Source: Methanobacteriota archaeon
GTDB lineage: Archaea > Thermoplasmatota > Poseidoniia > Poseidoniales > Poseidoniaceae
DNA length: 6,127 bases
NCBI GenBank assembly: GCA_009936765.1
Contig: JAACDL010000122.1
Coordinates: forward strand, 1-6,127
Direction: 5' to 3'
The notes under the pieces are model-generated. The model was not told the origin of the DNA. It saw only the letters and a list, made by a program, of their open reading frames with translations, and ran no database searches. Numbering within the stretch: the stretch's first letter is position 1; each line of letters opens with the position of its first letter. The translations under genes were made by a program, and so were the position numbers. Of the stretch, positions 1-5,900 are shown piece by piece.

Positions 1-1
1 C

Positions 2-562
2 AAACCAGCACAATCTGCTAAGAGAGAAATTCTGGTCTTGTCAAGCATTACCTTGGCCGCAGCAGCGAGCCGGATTTTGCTAGAACCCTTACCCAATGTT
101 CAGCCTCTTACAGTGATGTGCCTAGTAATGGGTGCAACTCTTGGTGCGCGTAGAGGAATGGCATTTGCAGTCATTGCAACCATGCTTTCCAATCTAGTTC
201 TATCACATGGCTGGTGGACACTATTCCAAGCAAGTGGCTGGGCAGCAGCAGCCTTTGCAGGTTCACGCTTAGGTCTAATCGTAGACAATGTAGTCCAAAT
301 GAAACGCCTTGCAATTACCGCAGTGATAGCCTCGGTTCTATTCGATTGGTGGGTTTCATTGTCGATATTTACAAGCGGAATGACCATTTCTGAGTTCGGA
401 ATCTATCTTTTGAACGGCCTACCATTCGATGCCCTACATGCAGTTGGCAGTTTGGTAACTGTGGTATGGGTTGCTCCTTGGCTTGCCAACTTAGTCTTCG
501 AAGAAACGGCACAAATAGAGCAGCCACAGGTAAGTGGTGAGGCAGATGTCATCTCCGCTTAA
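2..562 (+). CDS. ECF-type transporter S component (CbrT/DUF6580-like), 5' partial
   Basis: Likely the membrane-embedded substrate-binding subunit of an energy-coupling factor importer, which captures a vitamin or micronutrient and works with a shared EcfT/EcfA module not seen here. The frame is open to the left edge, giving 186 visible residues. Family-like signatures, in visible numbering, are an Arg (R24) followed by PNVQP at 31-35 after the first helix, HGWWTLFQ at 69-76 (the usual place of a GPWTPWQ-type motif), and GLPFDALHAVG at 139-149 (family: G-[IL]-PFD-x-[IL]-H). About five hydrophobic segments lie between. A TTG at 38 could be a start, but family members usually have about 25 residues from a basic residue to PNVQP, and the codons before 38 supply exactly that (KREILV), so I think the true start is upstream. 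The C-terminus runs over the pth2 start by 17 bases. Cobalamin is a possible substrate by resemblance to CbrT, but the sequence does not prove it. Confidence 0.72.
   Translation, partial: KPAQSAKREILVLSSITLAAAASRILLEPLPNVQPLTVMCLVMGATLGARRGMAFAVIATMLSNLVLSHGWWTLFQASGWAAAAFAGSRLGLIVDNVVQMKRLAITAVIASVLFDWWVSLSIFTSGMTISEFGIYLLNGLPFDALHAVGSLVTVVWVAPWLANLVFEETAQIEQPQVSGEADVISA
536..542 (+). promoter_or_regulatory. Shine-Dalgarno site deciding the pth2 start
   Basis: GGTGAGG contains GGTGA, complementary to the 16S rRNA anti-SD, and ends 3 bases before the ATG at 546 (GGTGA itself ends 5 bases before it). It lies inside the 3' coding end of the S-component gene. It favours ATG 546 over the GTG codons at 534 and 537, which would sit on top of it, and over ATG 573, which has only a weaker AAGTGA in front. 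Confidence 0.55.
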
Positions 563-914
563 TGAAGTGACAATGGTCTTAGTGACCCGTGACGATCTCA
601 AACTTTCCAAAGGTAAGTTAGCAGCGCAATGTGCTCATGCAGCAGTTGACTGTGCTTTGAAGGCGAAGAAAAAAGCGGCCAGGCTGTATGAACGCTGGAA
701 CAATGTAGGCGCTCGTAAAATAGTGCTTAGAGCAGATGATGAAGCGCACCTTCGGCTATTGTATGCAAAAGCGCTAGAAGGGGGTTTAGTTTGCTCACTA
801 ATCAAAGATGCAGGCCATACAGAAATCCCTCCTGGCACTATTACGGTTCTAGGAATAGGTCCTTCACCACGTTCAGCAGTTGACGCCATTACTGGCGACC
901 TGAAACTGCTTTGA
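546..914 (+). CDS. pth2: Peptidyl-tRNA hydrolase, Pth2 (archaeal/eukaryotic type)
   Basis: Cytosolic enzyme that cleaves the ester bond of peptidyl-tRNA released by stalled ribosomes, recycling tRNA. From ATG 546 the product is 122 residues, normal for the single-domain archaeal family (about 115-120). Core motifs are visible: a first strand MVLVTRDDLKLSKGK (10-24) with K22, then AAQCAHAA with H31, and the C-terminal DAGHTEIPPGTITVLGIGP (88-106) with D88. The Lys, His and Asp are the conserved active-site residues of Pth2; the fold is unrelated to bacterial Pth. ATG 546 is chosen because a good SD precedes it; GTG 534 or ATG 573 (113 residues, beginning at the first core strand) are alternatives. 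The start overlaps the preceding gene by 17 bases, which suggests translational coupling, and ltaE begins 22 bases downstream. Pth2 is universal in archaea and rare in bacteria, which is one reason for the archaeal assignment. Confidence 0.95.
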   Translation: MSSPLNEVTMVLVTRDDLKLSKGKLAAQCAHAAVDCALKAKKKAARLYERWNNVGARKIVLRADDEAHLRLLYAKALEGGLVCSLIKDAGHTEIPPGTITVLGIGPSPRSAVDAITGDLKLL

Positions 915-936
915 GTGAAAGCGGAGTGGACAGGTC

Positions 937-1977
937 ATGCGCGAGTATCCATCAGACCGTGTAGATGTCCGCAGCGACACAGTAACAAAGCCTACTGCGG
1001 CTATGCGTGCAGTTATGGAAATGGCTGAAGTTGGAGACGATGTCCTCGGAGACGACCCTACCGTGAACGAACTTCAGGATCGACTTGCAAAGATGTTCGG
1101 GAAAGAAGCAGCATTGTTTGTAGCAAGTGGAACTATGTCCAATGCAATTGCTTTGAGGACGCATACGGTCCCTGGCGATGAAATTGTCTGCGCCAAAACA
1201 GCTCACATTTACAAGTATGAAGGAGGAGGATATGCTGCACTTTGTGGAGTTTCTATATCTCTCGTTGAAGGTGAAGGTGGCCTAATGACTGCTTCTCAAG
1301 TCCAATCTGCAATTCGTAAGGCTGAAGGTTCAGGGTCACATTATCCAGATGGAAAGTTGGTCTGTGTGGAGAATACTTCCAACCTTGGAGGAGGCGCTTG
1401 TTACACTCAAGAGGCACTAGACGAGATTGCAGCAGTAGCCAAAGAGAACGATTGCGCCACTCACATTGATGGTGCGAGAATTTTCAATGCCGCAATTACA
1501 ACAGGAGTAGATGTTGCTCGAATGTGTAGAGATAATGATTCGGTTTCGATTTGCCTTTCTAAAGGACTAGGGGCTCCAGTTGGGTCCGTATTAGTCGGCT
1601 CTCAAGAGTTCATCAATAAGGCGCATCGATGGAGGAAAATGTTTGGTGGAGGCTGGAGGCAAGCCGGAGTTCTTGCAGCAGCGGGACTATTTGCTTTGGA
1701 TAATCACATCGAGAGATTAGCAGAAGATCACGTGCGTGCTTTACATGTAGCCGAAGCTATCAATGCAATGGATAATTTCAGCGTTGATATGGATGCTGTT
1801 CAATCGAATCTTGTCTATGTCAACTGTAACATTCCTGCTGCAGATGTAGTTTCATCCTTGGGTGAGCATGGAATCGATATGTTCGACCTTCCATACAACC
1901 GAGTAAGAGTAGCAATCCATCTTCATATTACGGATGAAGATGTTGAACGCATCATTGCTGCTTTCGCTGCGCAGTGA
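937..1977 (+). CDS. ltaE: Low-specificity L-threonine aldolase (PLP-dependent, fold type I)
   Basis: Catalyses reversible cleavage of L-threonine or L-allo-threonine to glycine and acetaldehyde in the cytosol. The 346-residue length is usual for the family. Visible landmarks are the N-terminal DVRSDTVTKPT (10-20), GDDVLGDDPTVNELQ (33-47), SGTMSNAIA (64-72; cofactor phosphate-binding region), H90 in TAHIYKYEGG (stacks on PLP in homologues), the cofactor-binding HIDGAR (176-181; D178, R181), and the Schiff-base lysine K209 in SICLSKGLGAPVGS. One oddity: the motif normally written ENTHN reads ENTSN here (145-149), so a His near the substrate hydroxyl in studied enzymes is Ser148. ATG 937 is preceded by GGAG at 923-926, ten bases upstream. 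The gene follows pth2 by 22 bases and is probably co-transcribed. Its last 26 bases overlap, tail to tail, the coding end of the minus-strand gene. Related beta-eliminating lyases share the fold, but the motifs fit threonine aldolase best. Confidence 0.93.
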   Translation: MREYPSDRVDVRSDTVTKPTAAMRAVMEMAEVGDDVLGDDPTVNELQDRLAKMFGKEAALFVASGTMSNAIALRTHTVPGDEIVCAKTAHIYKYEGGGYAALCGVSISLVEGEGGLMTASQVQSAIRKAEGSGSHYPDGKLVCVENTSNLGGGACYTQEALDEIAAVAKENDCATHIDGARIFNAAITTGVDVARMCRDNDSVSICLSKGLGAPVGSVLVGSQEFINKAHRWRKMFGGGWRQAGVLAAAGLFALDNHIERLAEDHVRALHVAEAINAMDNFSVDMDAVQSNLVYVNCNIPAADVVSSLGEHGIDMFDLPYNRVRVAIHLHITDEDVERIIAAFAAQ

Positions 1978-2866
1978 ATGCTGCAACCATAATCACAGAT
2001 AGTACTGCAATGAAACTGATACTCGGAAGTCCGCTGTCTTCATCATCTTCTTCATCAGGCTCTGATGTTTCGTCAGGCCCCTCATCAATAACTTCAGGAA
2101 GAACAACTTCGTGAATCAGATGAATTTCTAGATCGTCTCCATCATATGCAGCAGGCAAAGAAATCTCTTTGCTTCCAGACAGGTCTTCACCTAATTCAAT
2201 AATTGCTCGAACACTCTCATGATAGTATTCTTCTCCATTACTTCCATCTGGGAAGTAGGCAAGGTGTTCAACAACCCAAATTGAACTCATTACGGTTGCA
2301 CCTTCTGGTATTGAATCTGTATCCATTACCAAATTCCATGTAGCAATAGCACTGGAATTGTTTGTTGAGGCCACCCATCCAAGGGTGGAAGTACCTTGCC
2401 CTAGAATCAAAGGGTTTTGCAAATTGGCGTTGTAATCGTCCTGCAGTGAGTCTCCAGAAGGAACGCTGCCAATCTGTCTTAATGTTCCATTAAACACAAC
2501 AGTAGGTGGTAATCTTTGTTCGTATCTGTCAATCCATCTATCATCGCCCTCTTGCGAGCCTAATGGGTCTTCATTTTCTCCAATGAATCTGTGAAAGTGG
2601 TATTGTTGCATGTTATTTGTTTCTTCAACAGCGTCTAATGCGCGTTCTACTTTGACGCAATTAGTGCACCAAGTGGCGGTGTAATCCTCAACAATCGCTG
2701 GTAAATCTGAAAGGTTACTCGTACTATTTCCCGAATGCCAAGCCTCAATATGCACGCCGCCAAATACAGCACCAACCTCGTCCATTTGTTCAGGACTTCC
2801 GCTTTGTGCGGTTGGAATACCTGATGCCACAAGAATCAATGCAATGATGAATATGCGGGTTCGCAT
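1952..2866 (-). CDS. Exported, membrane-anchored thioredoxin-fold protein, Omp28-like
   Basis: Predicted extracytoplasmic protein of 304 residues. Residues 1-22 form a signal peptide (MRTR, then a hydrophobic core IFIIALILVASGI, then small residues PTAQSG). A thioredoxin-like domain follows at about 35-150: EDYTATWCTNC carries a WCxxC redox pair (C67, C70), and LPPTVVFNG (119-127) is the usual cis-Pro loop. Residues about 155-260 look like a beta-rich domain with VVEHLAYFPDG and EEYYHESVRAIIELG, resembling the domain after thioredoxin in bacterial Omp28-type proteins. The end is a very acidic linker (261-278), then GLPSISF leading into one hydrophobic helix and the basic tail RKQQ, an archaeal C-terminal anchor or sorting architecture. 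Two cysteines in CxxC suggest thiol-disulfide exchange; the substrate is unknown. The start is supported by the signal peptide and by a promoter-like element placed for a leaderless message. The gene is divergent from the AddB-like gene and convergent with ltaE. The Omp28 link is by eye and less sure than the thioredoxin fold. Confidence 0.78.
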   Translation of the reverse strand: MRTRIFIIALILVASGIPTAQSGSPEQMDEVGAVFGGVHIEAWHSGNSTSNLSDLPAIVEDYTATWCTNCVKVERALDAVEETNNMQQYHFHRFIGENEDPLGSQEGDDRWIDRYEQRLPPTVVFNGTLRQIGSVPSGDSLQDDYNANLQNPLILGQGTSTLGWVASTNNSSAIATWNLVMDTDSIPEGATVMSSIWVVEHLAYFPDGSNGEEYYHESVRAIIELGEDLSGSKEISLPAAYDGDDLEIHLIHEVVLPEVIDEGPDETSEPDEEDDEDSGLPSISFIAVLSVIMVAAFTAQRKQQ

Positions 2867-2875
2867 AAATCTACG

Positions 2876-2917
2876 ACGCCTTACTGAGTATCAATAGTTT
2901 TGCTCAGGTTTAGGCGT
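2876..2917. repeat. Two-part inverted repeat framing the promoter
   Basis: ACGCCT (2876-2881) and CTGAG (2884-2888) on the left are matched in mirror order by CTCAG (2903-2907) and AGGCGT (2912-2917) on the right: 11 complementary pairs with a 2/4-base internal gap and a 14-base centre. The centre (2889-2902) is almost exactly the TATA/BRE-like element. As DNA it could be an operator for a dimeric regulator flanking the core promoter. As RNA it could form a hairpin only in transcripts that begin outside it. Confidence 0.45.
2889..2903 (-). promoter_or_regulatory. Putative archaeal BRE/TATA promoter of the thioredoxin-fold gene
   Basis: Read on the minus strand, GCAAAAC (2903-2897; BRE-like purine/A-rich) is followed directly by TATTGATA (2896-2889). 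The TATA-like octamer lies at -30 to -23 relative to the A of the start codon at 2866, the spacing expected for an archaeal leaderless transcript starting at or next to the ATG. No convincing SD precedes that ATG, which fits. The TATA match is imperfect and transcription has not been shown. Confidence 0.45.
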
Positions 2918-2932
2918 GGGTTCAAGAACCAC
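2916..2932. repeat. Short GC-rich dyad in the divergent intergenic region
   Basis: GTGG-G-TTC-AA-GAA-CCAC forms seven pairs around an AA centre with one bulged G; an equivalent reading is GGTTC-AA-GAACC at 2919-2930. It lies 34 bases upstream of the AddB-like start and abuts the larger inverted repeat. It may be an operator half, a 5' leader hairpin of the plus-strand message, or chance. The stretch 2911-2966 is GC-rich (36 of 56 bases) compared with 2867-2910 (17 of 44), and I see no clear TATA box for the plus-strand gene. Confidence 0.3.
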
Positions 2933-2966
2933 CGTCACCGAGTTGGGCCGTTAGGCGGACGACCCG

Positions 2967-5900
2967 ATGATGACTGAGACTCGACAATACGCTACGGGAC
3001 TGTCAATGGAGGCAGTTCCTGCAGGCCAATCTATGCCAGATTGGCTTGTCGACGCATTGTTACACGGTCGAAGACTGATGGTTATACACCCTAGCGAAGA
3101 ATCCCGAAAACAGAATATAGAGCATCTGCATAATTATGGAGGAGGTAAGTCAATAGACACCACACACCACCTTACAGTAAAACGATTGGTTGGTATTTTA
3201 CATCTCGATTTGAGGCTTCCTTCTTTGATGGAAGATGATGGGATATTATTTGAAAAAACACACGAAGCATTGGCACTGACTGCCAAGAATTACGGGTTTC
3301 CCCTATTGCAAGCGAATCCCCAAAACCGTTGGTCTAGATCGAGAAGTCGTCGTATTTTGTCTCTTCATAAGGAGTTGATCAAACTCAAGAGGCCTTGGGA
3401 TTGGGAAGAAGACCCTGGGGCGAAATCTTGCGACAAAGTGCTTAGGGCTATGGAGAAAGAAATGCAAGCAACCCACCCCTCCCGCCTGGATAGAGCAGTT
3501 TGGAATGGGTTGAAAGAAAGCCAAGAAGCGCCTTTCACAATATCTGATGTTGAAGGCATAATAATGCTCGACCATCCACCAGGTCTTAGTGAGGTTGTAA
3601 TTGCTATTCTGCAAGAGTTGTCACGGTTTACTGGATTGCACCAGCTGGTAAACCCTGGCTCTCACCGTCTTGGTTTCCATGGCGAGTATATCGAAGATAT
3701 ATCTCCTGTGAGAAATACCAAATCATTGGCTAACTGGGTTCCTGAGCATGACGTCTGGGCTGCTGAAGCATCCCCTAGTTGGTTAACCAGTATCGGAACT
3801 AATCGGAAATCAGATATCCATCATCTAATGTGTGAATTACAAAGCCATACACCTTCCGTATTGGCAAACATGCTGACTCATCTAGAAGGCGATGTCCTAA
3901 TCGTTAGTGGTGATGCAGACTCTCTGAAGCAATCTCTTAAGCCGCATTTGGATATGATGGGGCACAAATTGTCAACCCCTTCCGTCAAAGTTAGCGATAG
4001 CAGCGCTGTTGCAAGAATCATGTCTTTTGTGAACCTCTCTCGAGGCGAAGAGGCATGGTCCTTATCTCGGCTGAATGACGTATGGTCACAAATTGAGTTA
4101 CCAATGTCTTGGCCAATACTAGATATTCAGCACCCATCAGAACAGGAGTGGAAGCCTAAATTGCACTCCAGCATTCTTACTGAGATTGCGAGAGGATTCC
4201 ATCTATTGGGTGGTAGAGGGGCTTTGAGAAGATGGATGTCTATACTTTCTCAAGCCACCCCAAGAGCGGGCGTTGACCCAGTTAGGAGAAGTAGGGAATT
4301 AGAGGAATGCCAATGGTGGCTTGCTTGCATTGCAAATTGGATGCTACCCATTTTGCCATCAGCCGACCAAGAATCAATTCCCAAGTCCATAGTCGGATGC
4401 TCTTCAGGAGAAGTCCTTCCAATTCCTCAACAGCCGAGTGATGCAATCTCTTGGATGAACTCCTGTATTGAACAAATTGATTGGGGCGTATTAGCATCCA
4501 GGGATCAAGTTTCAGCAAACACGATTCCGGGTTTGCAACACCTAGTGACCTCAATATCTAAATTACAAGAAGAAAATATACAAATAAATTCTGAAGACTT
4601 TAGCGAAATTCTCGAGAGCGTAGCATCTCAAGCCGAAATCCCTAGCATGAGGTCAGGAGATAAAGGCATCAAGATACTGGAGCCATCTCAAGCATTTGGG
4701 CTCCAAGCAGAGAACCTTATTTTGTGTAATTTAGATTCTGAGAGTTGGTCAATGAAACCTTCTCAGATACCGTGGCTGGATGAAGCAAGTCGAATGAAAA
4801 TCGGGCTGCATCGACCTGATGAGGCGCTAAGGCAAGGTAGACATATTCTTCGGCATTTGTTGAATTGTGCAAAAGAAATCATAATCATAGATTCAAGCCT
4901 TGAAGAGGGGATTGAACTAGCAGGTCCTCTAGACGAATGGTTTAGTGACATCAACAGAGAAGGGAATCTCGCAAAGATGCATCAAGAACCACCCTTCATC
5001 GATAATTCATCCTGGCATCCAGACACTCCTGATCGTTCATGGGAGTGGAAAACAATTAGAGGTGAAACGATTCTAGTTTTCAGATTAAATTCAATGGAAA
5101 CAACAGATGGAAGAGTTCGTACTCATCGAAGTGGGAACCTTCACAGAGACTATGTGCAGCGCGCAGGTCTGTCTACACTTGAATCGAGGGTGCCTATATT
5201 GTCCCCCTTAAACCTAGATTCGCTTTTGTCAGCTGCGGAAGTTGATATTCTTGCAGATCAGTACTCGCGTAGAAGAACAGGAGAGGGTCTTGAGGTTGGA
5301 GAAATATTCGACTTTAGCGAAGCTCCTAGCCGAATACAATCTATTGACATCAGTCTGATTCCTACAAAGAGTAAACCTGCAAATGCTCGACAATCTGACG
5401 TATGGCCTCACTTAGGAATAATGGGTAAAAAAAGCCTAGGTATTCCAATTGACCCCCGGCCAATACAACCGCCTTCAACTTTGATTGAATCGCTTGACAG
5501 TATAACTGGTAGAAGTGCAAACCAACTAAAATTACCAACAGTCTGGTCCCAAGGGCGCCTCCAATCATGGCTTGAGTGTCCTAGGAAAGCATGGTTTCAA
5601 CGGCATATGTATCTTGGAAAAGATGACAATATGAGAGAAGATTTAGCGGCTACTGCAAGGGGTGATATCGTTCACCAAGTCGAAGAAGCAATACTACGTG
5701 CTCACGGTCTTGAAGAAGGCACAATTCCCCAAACACCGGTTACATTGCAATCAGGACCGATAGATTTGGACGCAGCATGGTTAGTTGCCTTACAAACCCT
5801 AGAAGAAAAAGCGCCTTGGATGCGTAGAGAAGATGGTATCTCAGCCCACAGATGTAGGGACCTGATTGGCGTTTCTCCTGGGCGGTGGAAAGAATGGATA

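Noticed and set aside
38..40. TTG at 38 as the true start of the S-component gene
   Set aside because: The upstream codons are open to the window edge and supply the basic residue and first half of helix 1 expected in the family; a TTG start would leave a shortened first helix. It cannot be fully excluded.
100..387. Minus-strand open frame of 95 codons opposite the S-component gene
   Set aside because: It is antisense to a gene with clear family motifs, and its translation shows no domain, signal or coherent hydrophobic pattern.
952..1206. Cysteine-rich minus-strand frame opposite ltaE
   Set aside because: The cysteines come from reading the aldolase Gly/Ala/Thr codons in antisense; there is no spacing pattern of a zinc or Fe-S motif and no start signal.
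2916..2940. GTGGGTTCAAGAACCAC looks like a tRNA T-arm with TTCAA loop
   Set aside because: The invariant G53-C61 pair would be G-A, and no 5' acceptor strand (GGTGACG) or D-arm and anticodon arm can be found in the 60-90 bases upstream, which run into the thioredoxin-fold coding region.
2867..2966. Riboswitch or small RNA gene in the intergenic region
   Set aside because: Only 100 bases are available, no known riboswitch core was recognised, and the paired elements are better explained as DNA dyads around a promoter.
3303..3614. Minus-strand open frames inside the AddB-like gene (also around 4282-4554, 5362-5568 and 5702-5962)
   Set aside because: All are short, lie opposite a continuous 1053-codon frame with recognisable motifs, and show no family signatures of their own.
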